Assembly (NCBI RefSeq): GCF_000004825.1
Contig: NW_008805076.1
Span: 620,001-684,000 of the forward strand
Direction: 5' to 3'
Origin: Heterostelium album PN500
Taxonomy: Eukaryota > Evosea > Eumycetozoa > Acytosteliales > Acytosteliaceae
Length of the DNA: 64,000 nt
Shown here: positions 46,018-55,187 of the stretch, piece by piece
How the letters are laid out: every line of letters starts with the position of its first letter
Numbering within the stretch: position 1 is the first letter of the stretch
Notes under the pieces: generated by a model
What the model was told of the DNA's origin: nothing
Databases searched by the model: none
Seen by the model: only the letters and a program-made list of their open reading frames with translations
Translations under genes and position numbers: made by a program

Positions 46018-46485
46018 CTAATTCTTCTGCTTCTTCCACGCGATAGACTTGCTGATGTATTGCCTGATGCTTCGTATCTCATCTCTGATGAATTGAATGT
46101 CCAGGTGTATGGATGGCAGATGCAAAGCTTCACAGAAGTGCCTTATTATCTTCTCTTGGTCCAGTTGCAGCTTGGTGTTGTGCTCGAATATGACCAACGC
46201 GTGTAGATGAATCCTCCTCTGCTTTGATCCAATCTCGGTGCCACAGTCTCCTTCATAAGAGTGTACATGATCCATTGCTATAGTCTTGTCAACACCTCCA
46301 ACAAACTTGATATTTCGACCAATGTTGTTGTAGAACTGTTCATAAGCGTTCTTGAGTAAAGGTATGTGTCTTTGGTCAGTGCTGTTGGTATTAATTGTGA
46401 CTAGGAATCGACTAAGTGTTGGCCTAACATCATTGACGCGTATGGATGATGGTAGCTTCACTTGTAGATCTCGTTTCTTTTCCAT
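46018..46485 (-). CDS. HUH endonuclease, rolling-circle Rep type
   Basis: 155 residues from ATG 46485. The three motifs of Rep nucleases are in order and spacing: motif 1 FLVTINTN (27-34), motif 2 RIHLHALVIF with the His-hydrophobic-His metal pair at H93 and H95, motif 3 RQYISK with the nicking Tyr Y143 and the following Lys K146. Such proteins nick one strand at an origin and stay bound to the 5' end through the Tyr. The ORF ends right after motif 3 (WKKQKN) and lacks the helicase domain that follows in CRESS-DNA virus Reps. The next minus-strand ORF (ATPase) overlaps it in a frame reached by a -1 shift, so one fused product by frameshift, or a frameshift mutation, is possible. A TATAAATA lies about 140-150 bp upstream. 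Confidence 0.7.
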   Translation of the reverse strand: MEKKRDLQVKLPSSIRVNDVRPTLSRFLVTINTNSTDQRHIPLLKNAYEQFYNNIGRNIKFVGGVDKTIAMDHVHSYEGDCGTEIGSKQRRIHLHALVIFEHNTKLQLDQEKIIRHFCEALHLPSIHLDIQFIRDEIRSIRQYISKSIAWKKQKN

Positions 46486-46626
46486 GATCTCTTTGTAAAG
46501 AGAGAGTGAGAAAAGATGTCCAAGCAGCAATTGACCAATCCTAATACATTGATGTTTGAAGAGAGAGATGTGAATGGTGCCATTGACGCTTTTAGTGGAA
46601 GATCATATTGAGAATGGAAGTGGTGG

Positions 46627-46634
46627 TATTTATA
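46627..46634 (-). promoter_or_regulatory. TATA-like element upstream of the Rep ORF
   Basis: TATAAATA on the minus strand, about 145 bp before the Rep ATG, in otherwise GC-richer sequence. Position and composition suggest a promoter; not proven. Confidence 0.3.
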
Positions 46635-46662
46635 TTGCCAAGTGAAAGGTGACAAACTGTAA

Positions 46663-46814
46663 ATCAACGGCAAAGAAGTTGTACCTACAAATAGAGTGGA
46701 TAAAGTTATTGATAAGTATTACAATGATCCATTGTTGACTGGGAATAGAGATACCTTATAGGAGATTGTCATCGTTGTATGTTGGTATAAGCAAGAGAGA
46801 TGTAATGACGCCTA
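46663..46814 (+). pseudogene. Integrase-like N-terminal relic
   Basis: In one frame the sequence reads KEVVPTNRVDKVIDKYYND and then a TG region to a stop; shifting the frame by one base continues as [16 protein letters not shown]. The combined pattern (YYNDP, G, LYRRL, GISKRDV) resembles the start of retroviral-type integrases of polintons and adintoviruses, where a Tyr-Tyr-x-D-P and an IS-K/R-x-x-V element precede the zinc-binding and core domains. The core is absent: the reading is cut off by the rRNA fragment. Frameshift plus truncation make this a relic. The family call is tentative. Confidence 0.35.
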
Positions 46815-46816
46815 TT

Positions 46817-46836
46817 CGCAGGTTCCACTCCATTGT

Positions 46837-46867
<31 letters not shown>

Positions 46868-46935
46868 ACTTGCGACCATACTCCCCCCAGAGTCCAAACA
46901 CTCATGATTTCTCACAAGGTTCTGAGCGAGTTAAC
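46817..46935 (-). rRNA. Fragment of 18S rRNA sequence (antisense in the window)
   Basis: The minus strand contains the near-universal small-subunit blocks CTGGGGGGAGTATGGTCGCA, GAAACTTAAAGGAATTGACG and GGAAGGGCAC, and then CCTGCG where the match ends. About 120 nt only, so not a functional rRNA gene. It is abutted on one side by the integrase-like relic and on the other by AT-rich sequence. It may be a captured or reverse-transcribed piece, or a junction product of the rDNA. Possible assembly or cloning artefact should be kept in mind. Confidence 0.85.
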
Positions 46936-47165
46936 AAAATTATATAAAATAACAAAATTCAAAAACAACAAACAACAAACAACAAACAACATAAATATTA
47001 TATAACAGAAAAGAACAACAACAGTAGTATACAAAACGAACAGAACCTATCTACTCCTTACCAGTTCACTATCCCTCTCCCTCTATCTCTAAGAGGTGTA
47101 ACATCTGTAGAACTGATAGATATGTCTCTGCCGCTGTCCTGCTTAAATTCTAGTGATACAAACAA

Positions 47166-47315
47166 ATGAGCTACTTCATAGTGATAGAGGAGCTGGGATG
47201 GCATGGTATGACATCTAGTGGTTTGAGATACACATTCAAGGTCCCAATGAAGTATAACAACGCGTCATATGTCTCGCTGGATAGCTTTATAGGTTTGTAC
47301 AAGCAGTCAATCTAA
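47166..47315 (+). pseudogene. Short orphan ORF, possible fragment of an element gene
   Basis: 49 codons from ATG to TAA, beginning MSYFIVIEELGWHG and containing LRYTFKVPMKYNNASYVSLD. Amino-acid and codon choice look coding, unlike the AT-rich surroundings, but it is too short to assign. The frame has a stop a few codons upstream. Perhaps a capsid or other structural remnant; no evidence beyond context. Confidence 0.3.
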
Positions 47316-48103
47316 ATGACTCTTGTCGATCTACCACAACTGACGATCTAATTGATATCAGATCGGGCTGTTTCTCAATCATCAGGCGAATCATTTTGTC
47401 TATTCAGATCAAATTCTTGATATTATCCAGAAAGGAGGAGCCTGCACCTGTTACCCTATATTATTATAATATAGGACCGCTGATCCGTGCAAAAAATCGG
47501 AATAACGGCAGCTTTTTTTTGGGTGGGCACCTCCATATAAATGCCTACCTTTTTTTAAGCTGTTCGAAATTCCGTCTATTCTCTCGATAAGACGGAAACT
47601 TACCTTTGTGCATCCTGAAAATAGCATAAAACGGCTCTTCCCTCTTTGGTTTGGATCACAACAAAGAAAGATGTCACAGCTGACAAATATTTGTTGGTGA
47701 TGGTATAAACAATTTTTTTTTTGTTGATATTTTTTTTTGTTGATTTTTTTTTTGTTTGGTTGGTGTGGTTTTTATTGATGTTGATTGTTCGATTGAAGTT
47801 GATTTTAACTTTATTTTTAAAATTGATTGGGTATTGAAAAGTTGCAATATTATTATTGTTGGTGATAAGAGAGTTTGATCCAAGCTTTCACTTCATGATC
47901 TTCACCAGCACCGATTTTTTTTTTTTGAATCATCAGATTTTTACCAAAACTATTAATTTTAATTTAATTTCAATATTTTGAACCAGGTAAAATTAATTCC
48001 CTTTGAAATAAAAGGTATAAATAATACAAACTAATATTTACTAATAATTCATTTTCTTGTTCCAAACCTTCTCATTCATCTCTTTTCTATCTATCTTAAT
48101 ATC
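47316..48103. other. Interior of the element, no clear gene
   Basis: Mixed composition. It holds a GC-rich block (GGGTGGGCACCTCC near 47521-47534), which resembles the GGGTGGGCGG block at the end of the direct repeats, a poly-T-rich part near 47711-47755 and AT-rich sequence leading to the next start codon. Confidence 0.4.
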
Positions 48104-48997
48104 ATGTCTTTCAAAATTATTGTTGATGGTGTGCCAAACATACAAGATCTCATCAACTGTAAAGGTCCTTGGAGCACCGATCCCGCATCACCAGTTAAGG
48201 GTCACTGTGTGACATACACCTATGTTAACGAGTATTTTTTCAATTGTTTGGAGATTAAGGGACAAACTCTTCGTAAGGAAAACGTCAGGAAAGATGGTAA
48301 TCGATGGTAAGTACAGATTTGTTAAGTTGAAGATAAATGAACTAGATCTAACACCTATAAAAGTGCTCTATTAATTTATCATTTGCCAGGAGCAAGTGCA
48401 AATTGGGTGCAAAATTCTGTTCTTACTTGCCAAAGATTAACTCAGAGAAGTGGCAACACCACTTACGCATATATTGTGCAGCAACAAGTCCTGCCCACCC
48501 TACCACCCCCTGTTGCTGATGCTCTACAAACAGTGCTTACCCAAGAGCTTGCCACCCAAGGTCAGGAGCCCACCCTACCACCCCCTGCTGTTGAAGCTCT
48601 ACAAACAGTGCATACCCAAGAGCTTGCCACCCAAAGTCAGGAGCCCACCCTACCACCCCCTGTTGTTGAAGCTCTACAAACAGTACATACCCAAGAGCTT
48701 GCCACCCAAGGTCAGGAGCCCACCCTACCACCTCCTGTTGTTGAAGCTCTACAAACAGTGCATACCCAAGAGCTTGCCACCCAAGGTCAGGAGCCCACCC
48801 TACCACCCCCTGTTGTTGAAGCTCCACAAACAGTACATACCCAAGAGCTTGCCACCCAAGGTCAGGCGACCCCTATCAGCCACCTCATCCAACTGTTGAT
48901 GAATTTGAACATCGAGACCCTTGTTGTTTCCAACACAAGAGAGGCCAGAATTGCTCTCCTTTTTAACGAACTCAAGGATGCAGCCAATGCTCAATAG
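48104..48997 (+). pseudogene. BED-like zinc-finger and 25-residue-repeat gene, frame broken or incompletely modelled
   Basis: Exon 1 48104-48306 (67 codons plus 2 nt) joins by GTAAGT...CCAG to an exon starting at 48390. In the joined frame, the product has a Cys/His cluster RWSKCKLGAKFC followed by KWQHHLRIYC, the spacing of a BED-type finger as found in hAT transposases, then stops soon after (TGA in the first 75-bp repeat). In another frame of the same exon the sequence continues through five repeats (unit PTLPPPVVEALQTVHTQEL plus ATQGQE) and a helical end (LIQLLMNLNIETLVVSN...FNELKDAANAQ) to the TAG at 48997. So either a frameshift separates two halves of one gene, or an intron has been missed. 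No nuclease or transposase core is present. Confidence 0.45.
48495..48869 (+). repeat. Five tandem 75-bp repeats
   Basis: Units start at about 48495, 48570, 48645, 48720 and 48795. The unit is exactly 25 codons, so all three forward frames stay open through most of the array. Units are nearly identical, pointing to recent expansion or gene conversion. There are no spacers, so it is not a CRISPR. Confidence 0.9.
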
Positions 48998-49060
48998 GCA
49001 ATTGCTTAAATTAGCATTGAAGACGGAAGGTCCCAATCTCTTCTCGTCGTCCCTCACTGG

Positions 49061-49282
49061 CCATCCTACTCCAACAAATTCATCCTCAATAAAACTCACT
49101 ATTCAATCAGCATCTCCTCATATCATGATCCTCAAAGCGATCGACCTCCAACCTTAGTTTCTACTCATTCTTGACCTTAGTCTGGAGGAAAATGAATAGA
49201 AATAGCATGTATTTGATCGTTGCTGTATAGGTATACACCAATCTCTTGGTTACTATATCCTTTATGGGTGGGCGGTGACAGT
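49061..49282 (+). repeat. Right 222-bp direct repeat
   Basis: Matches 44967-45188 without indels; three base differences by eye near its left end. Directly followed by AT-rich host sequence at about 49,285. Confidence 0.9.
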
Positions 49283-49973
49283 CCAGTTAATGTTTTGTTT
49301 TTTTAAGATTTCAATCATGATGAATTTTGCCCAACAAAAAAAAAAAAAAAACAATCAAATCATTTCAAATAAAAAAAATTTTAAATAATTTTTTAATATA
49401 TTTTTAGAAACTAAAATTTAACATATATTAAGTGTAAAACTATTAATTCATTGTCTTTCTACATTAGTAAAATTCCCACAACCATAATTATTATTATTAT
49501 TTAATTGAAAAACAACCAACCATTAGAGTTCTCTACAGTATACAACACACCTTCATAGTAGTACTATTAGATCTGTATTCAAAAAAGAAATTCAAAATCA
49601 ACACACATCGAATCAAATCAAATCAAAAATAAAAATAGTAATTTAATAATAGTATTAGTACCAGAACCAAAACATAATAATAATATAACAATACAATACA
49701 AGACAAAACAAAACAAACCAAAACAAACCAAACCAAACCAAACCAAACAAAACAAATAAAATTATATCTCTCTCTATATATATATATTATTCGAATATTG
49801 TTATTACGTAATTCAGTCATAGTGCAAATAGATAATTGGATTTTACTATTACATTGTTTTTATATGTATAGTGATTACATTAGTATAGAAATAGAATAAT
49901 AATAAATTTAGCTATAAGATCGTAGAGGATCAAACATTAAGATCAAAAGAAAAAGGACAGGAAAGGAAGTATC
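49283..49973. other. Intergenic, promoter of the RhoGEF gene
   Basis: AT-rich with an AAACC/AAACA repeat stretch (about 49685-49756) and a CT/TA repeat near 49767-49788. No gene seen. Confidence 0.5.
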
Positions 49974-52900
49974 ATGATGTTTAATGGAAATTTGATATCT
50001 TCTCCACAAAAGAAGAGTCCTGCGAAAACAACATTTTCACCGAGTCCATCACCGCCACCACTGCAGGTTTCCAACTTGACCAACGATGTCGAAGAAAAGA
50101 AGAAAACTAAACTGTCACAGTCTGCAGCACTAGAATTAACCGTGCGAAAGTGGGTGTCCGACGTTCTAAAACAGAATTACAACGATCTATCGGTGTCGTT
50201 CTCCACGCTCTTCAAGAGTGGTGTGTTACTCTGCCGATTGGTAAACACCATAAAGCCGGGTGCCATCAAGAAAATCAACGAATCGACGGTTTCATTCAAA
50301 CAGCTAGAGAATATCGAGAACTTCCTAAAGGCATGCACAGCAATCGGAATGTTGGACGTTCACCTCTTCAACTCTATCGATCTCTTTGAAGATAAAGATA
50401 TATCGTTGGTAATAACAACACTAGCTGTACTCGGTAAATTCGCTGCCAAAGTAGAAGGATATACCGGTCCACATTTAGCTGGTGAGAAAAAGGTAATTAG
50501 AAATAAAAAAACATGAAAATATATATATATTAATATTATTTCTCTAATATGATATGGTTAGACTGTAAAAATAACAACAACACCATCTCCACCATTATTT
50601 TTAAATGGAAGGGAAATGAGTGGTGGTGGTGGTTCAACTGGTTCGAATTTAAGTGGAAATAGAAGTAGTAGTAGTAGTCAATATAATAATAATAATAATA
50701 ATAGTTTAGATGTAAATAAGTCGAATAATGCAAATGCAAAGAAAACAAAATGGAGAAAATCAGTTAAACCACCATCTGTAACTCCACTGAATCTTGATAT
50801 TAGCACCAAAGAGGCATTCAAATACTCACCAGAGTTGGAACAATCTGCGAGAGAATGGATTGAACAATTGACTGATGAGAAATTTCCATATCCATCATTT
50901 AGAACATCTTTAAAAGATGGTGTACTATTATGCAAGTATGTTATTAATCTTTTGTTTTTTACACATATATATTTAGAGTTTAAATTCTAATCTCTTCTCT
51001 CTTTCTTTTTTTTTTTGTTGACAACTAAATAAAGAGTTATAAATAAGATAAAAAAGGGTACGATTCATTATATAAATACAGGAAAATCAAGTTTCAAACA
51101 GATGGAGAATATAGCAAACTATTTAACTGGATGTTCTACACTTGGATTGAAACCAACGGACTTGTTTGATATTCCGGATTTGTACGAGGAAAAGAATATC
51201 AATCTGGTGATATCGAATATTCATGTGCTGGCGAATCACGTACACAAAACGATAGGCAATTCAATACCAACGATCAAAGCACCGGAATCCAGTGCCTCCA
51301 ATCACAACAAGCTGTATGCATCGTTGGTTCATTCGAGGTTTGGCGCGTGCACTTCGAATTCCTCGGGTGAGGCGGCACCCGAAGATCTACCAGAGTTGGT
51401 AGGGTGGATGAACGGACACCTCAAAAACAGAGGACTCGAATGCAAGGATATCTCATGGGATTTGAAGAGCGGTGTACTACTACTAGCGTTACTCGAGGAA
51501 ATCAGCTCACTTCGCGTTGGAATCTACAGTAAAGATCCGATATTACCATGGCATTTCATGCAGAACATATTCCTTCTTTTGAACTTTATGCGAGAAAACT
51601 CTACTTTTAATGTTGGTACTATTTCAGCTCATGGTAAGTACTACTTATAAGCATATTACAAAGTAGTAACTAATCAATCGATCGATCGATTGATCGATAA
51701 TTATTAGATATATTCAATGGTAATGTTGTATCACTATGTAATTTAATAAGATTGATAAGGGAGAACTTTGATAGAGATCACTTTTTCAAGAGTGTACCAT
51801 TGGACACCAGAAGACAAAAGGTTATCGAGGAGATTGTATCTACTGAGCAGGCATATGTAAAGTCATTGTCTGTTGTTTTCCATACTCTCATTGTACAATT
51901 ACAGATTCTTAGTGATGCAGACTCATCGGATCAACATCCACCAATTTCATCGGATGACATTTTCTCTGTGTTTGGCAACTGGGATAAGATACTTCGTGCA
52001 CACATCATACTACAACGAGAATTTGAAGATCGGCTATCGAAATGGAGTGACGATTCTACATTTGGTGATATATTTTTACAAAAAGTAAGTTACTTACTTT
52101 TTCATTTAAAGTGCTATATCTATTTATTTCTATATACTAACTAATGATGATAACTTTTAATTAATATGTTTAGTGTGGATTTTTAAAAGATACATATACA
52201 GATTATATAAATAACTATGATAACTCGTATCAGAGAATCAAGAGGTTTAGAAAAGCAAATAAATCATTCGATGAGTCGGTAAACAACTTCGAGGTCATAC
52301 AGGATTCTACAAATGGATTGGATTTAGCAAGCTATTTGATTATGCCAATTCAACGTATACCTAGATATCTACTGTTACTCAAAGAGGTATTGAAATATAC
52401 ACCCAATACACATCCAGACTATGAGATGTTACTAAAGGCAAAGGAGACCATTCGTCAGGTAGCCGATCATGTCAATGAAAGTAAGATGATGTTTGACAAC
52501 ACCAGAAAGATACAATCAATCCAAGAATCTATATCTGATATTACATTTGTAAGTTATTGTTATTAAACAATCAACCAATCAACCAATAACATGGTATAGA
52601 ATCAAACTTATTAATTTCAACATGTTACTATTTTTTTTTAATAACAGAATCTCAATGAGGTATCAGATAGAAGATATATAAGAGAAGGATTCTTAGAGAT
52701 TGATGAGTCTTTCAACAAGAATGCATATTTCTTTTTATTCAACGATATCTTGTTATATGTAAAATATAAACCATCTGAAGATACTGGTAAAGAATTTAAG
52801 GTATGTAAAAAAAAAATATAAGTAATAAGAATTATTATAATAATCATAGTCATCAATCATTTGATTACAAAAGACTCTAACTTTTGTTATTTTATTCTTT

Positions 52901-53322
52901 ATTTTCTTAGTATAAAGAGGTATTTTCTATGTCAGATGTGATTGATATCAATGATATTTTATCGGATGACGAAGATTCTGATGACGATGATGATGATAGA
53001 GAGGAACAAGAGAAACAACATACATTTAGAGGTGGTAGACAACAACAACAGAAACAAAAGAAACCATCATTCGAAATTGAAACACAAGACTTTGCGCTGA
53101 TTTTGATTGCCGAGTCAGAGTTGGAGAAGCGAGCATGGATGGAGGATATCAGATCTTGTATTCAAAGCAATTTGATCAATGACGAAGATCAGCTGAGTGA
53201 TCTATCACTCGATGCCTCTGACGATGAATACGATCCAATCGATCATGAAGATTATGAAACTGATGCAGAAGACGAAAGAATAATTAATAGTATAGAGGAG
53301 ATTGTTGATTCCGAAACTAACA

Positions 53323-53412
<90 letters not shown>

Positions 53413-53564
53413 TTAATAATGACAATAACAATAATAACAATGATAAACAACAAAATATACAAGAAGTTGAGCAAGCTGTATCTTCATCATCAGACTCAGA
53501 TTTGGAACTTGGTAAATTCAAGTCATCAACACCTGGCGAAGTTCATTACATAATAAAACATTGA
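49974..53564 (+). CDS. gxcB: Trix-like Rac/Rho GEF: three calponin-homology domains, DH and PH
   Basis: Seven exons: 49974-50492, 50562-50935, 51035-51633, 51708-52084, 52174-52548, 52648-52800, 52911-53564; 3051 nt, 1016 residues. CH1 lies at about 50-165 (ELTVRKWVSDVLKQ, FKSGVLLCRLVNTIKPG). CH2 is at about 265-385 (EQSAREWIEQLT, LKDGVLLCK, KQMENIANYLTGC). CH3 is at about 430-535 (PELVGWMNGHLKNRG, DLKSGVLLLALLEEI). The DH domain at about 550-750 has KVIEEIVSTEQAYVKSL and LIMPIQRIPRYLLLLKEVLK. A PH domain follows (IREGFLEIDE, AYFFLFNDILLY), interrupted by acidic and Gln-rich inserts. The C terminus has a run of about 30 Asn. Three CH plus DH-PH is the layout of D. discoideum Trix, an actin-crosslinking Rac GEF; the symbol is given from memory. 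Confidence 0.9.
53324..53410 (+). repeat. AAT trinucleotide run encoding poly-Asn
   Basis: About 29 AAT codons within the last exon of the RhoGEF gene. Opposite-strand poly-Ile and poly-Leu ORFs over it are artefacts. Confidence 0.95.
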
Positions 53565-53877
53565 TCATCTACTCGGCTGTATTTATATATATATATAATT
53601 ATTTTTTACCTAGCTTTTTACCTTTTATTTAATATTGGGACATAGCAACTAAGCTTTGCAAATATTCAAAGCTATTAGAATTTTTTTAGTTTTATTATTT
53701 TTTTCATTTGACCTGATACAATTTTAATTTTTAATACTCTTTTTGACAAACCAAATATAGTAAAGGATCTAATAATAATAATAATAAAATATAAATAAAA
53801 ACATAGAATGATGAATTATTATTCATTCTTCTTTAATAGTTAATAGCTAAATCATTAAAAAATATATATATTATAAC
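53565..53877. other. Intergenic, no gene seen
   Basis: AT-rich gap between the RhoGEF stop and the first seven-TM gene; holds the 3' flank and a short promoter. Confidence 0.5.
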
Positions 53878-54898
53878 ATGACATTAATAAGTTTTGCAAT
53901 AGAGTTAGACCAGTATGAAAAAAGATATGAAATAAGCCATTATTTTTTGGCTTCTTTTTATATTTTACATTTATTGGCTTGTTTAATTATTTTAATTAAA
54001 CGTTTTCACTATTTTGGTCATCTTCTAAAAATGTTCTATTCTTTTATGATAGTCATAGATGTTTTTAGAGCACTCACATTCATTTTTATACCCATTGTTA
54101 AATATGGATCATTACATCCCAATGTAATCTTTATATTTTTCTTTGGAATTTTCAAAATTGTTCCAACCTACTTACAAATTACCTGCTATTCAATGACATT
54201 ACTACTATGGTAAAAATATTTATTTGTTAACACTAAAATATAAACTAATTTTTTTAATTCATCATAACAGTGTTATTCTTTTAGATCAACAAAACCAGGC
54301 ATCTACCAAATATATCTATGAAAAGATATTAATTGGGGCAAATATTACTCTGTTTTTAGTGGCACTCGTTCTCTTTATTTTAGATTTTGTCCAGGAAGAA
54401 ATTATATTGGAAGAAAATATAACAAAGAATTCCAAAATCGATTTTTTGATTGAATTTATTGCTTTCATGATATACATGATTGCATTTGGTTTTGTTTGTG
54501 TGTGGTTGTAAGTAAAAAAAATAACTAAAAATTTTGATTCTGAAAACTATTATTAACTATATCACCATGATATTAATATATTCAGAACTATTCAATATTT
54601 CAATAAGACACAATTCCACACACTATTCTCTGAAGATGGCTTGCAAGAATACAAAACACTAAAAAGATTACTCCAAGTGTTGTTTGTTTTCAGTGGATTG
54701 GTATTTCTATCAAAATCTATAGTAGCTGGTTTTGAAGCATTTGGTTCCCATGATTTTGATGAATTTTACTTTCACCTTCTCTACTTTTTCTTTTTAGAAA
54801 TAGTACCGTTTTTCTTCCTTATTGTTGTATTGAACAAGAATGCTACTACCAGATTGATGAACCCCAAACAAGAAGAAAATGAACCTCTAGTGAACTAA
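53878..54898 (+). CDS. TOM1/THH1-like seven-TM protein, tandem copy 1
   Basis: Three exons: 53878-54209, 54271-54507, 54586-54898; 882 nt, 293 residues. Seven hydrophobic helices, for example YFLASFYILHLLACLIIL, FYSFMIVIDVFRALTFIFI, ITLFLVALVLFILDFV, DFLIEFIAFMIYMIAFGF, LFVFSGLVFLSKSIV and YFFFLEIVPFFFLIVV, with short loops. The last helix pattern, LLYFFFLEIVPFFFLIVVLNK, is characteristic of the THH1/TOM1/TOM3 and GPR137 family of lysosomal or tonoplast membrane proteins. Plant members are known as host factors for tobamoviruses; the amoeba role is not known. Intron positions match the neighbour at 55188-56409 exactly. Confidence 0.7.
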
Positions 54899-55187
54899 TC
54901 AATATTATATAATAGTTATATGTTATTTTAAGAACTTATCTCATTGTATATAATACCTAAAAATAAAATAATTAAATTTTTAAGTTTAGTAAAAACGGTG
55001 TGTGTTATCTTGAAAGAGAATACCAATTGTTATGTAATGGGGGTGATTTTATTTAATCAATCAAAACCCCCAATAAAATCATCCAATGAAAATTAAACAT
55101 ATAAATTGTTTTAAACATTAACAAATATACATATGTTCATATAAATTTTTAATACTATTATATATAGAACTATTAATATTGAAAATA

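Larger units (their letters stand above)
44967..49282. mobile_element. Virus-derived or transposon-like composite element bounded by 222-bp direct repeats
   Basis: Higher GC and less homopolymer than the flanks. The ends are two direct repeats of equal length (44967-45188 and 49061-49282). Inside, from left to right: an 18-bp palindrome, an A32-like packaging ATPase and an overlapping HUH Rep (both minus strand), an integrase-like relic (plus), an 18S rRNA fragment (minus), a 49-residue ORF (plus), and a zinc-finger/75-bp-repeat gene (plus). A Walker A Lys change and frame breaks show decay. No DNA polymerase, capsid, transposase or reverse transcriptase was recognised. The boundaries are the outer limits of the direct repeats; no target-site duplication was found. 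An alternative is a tandem array of gene fragments collected at one site. Confidence 0.6.

Noticed and set aside
48537-48827. 96-residue minus-strand ORF over the 75-bp repeats
   Set aside because: It exists only because the unit length is a multiple of three.
48495-48869. CRISPR-like array
   Set aside because: The 75-bp units are contiguous, with no spacers, and encode a 25-residue protein repeat in a eukaryotic genome.
53205-53553. Poly-Ile and poly-Leu ORFs opposite or out of frame with the Asn run
   Set aside because: Direct product of the AAT repeat in the RhoGEF gene.
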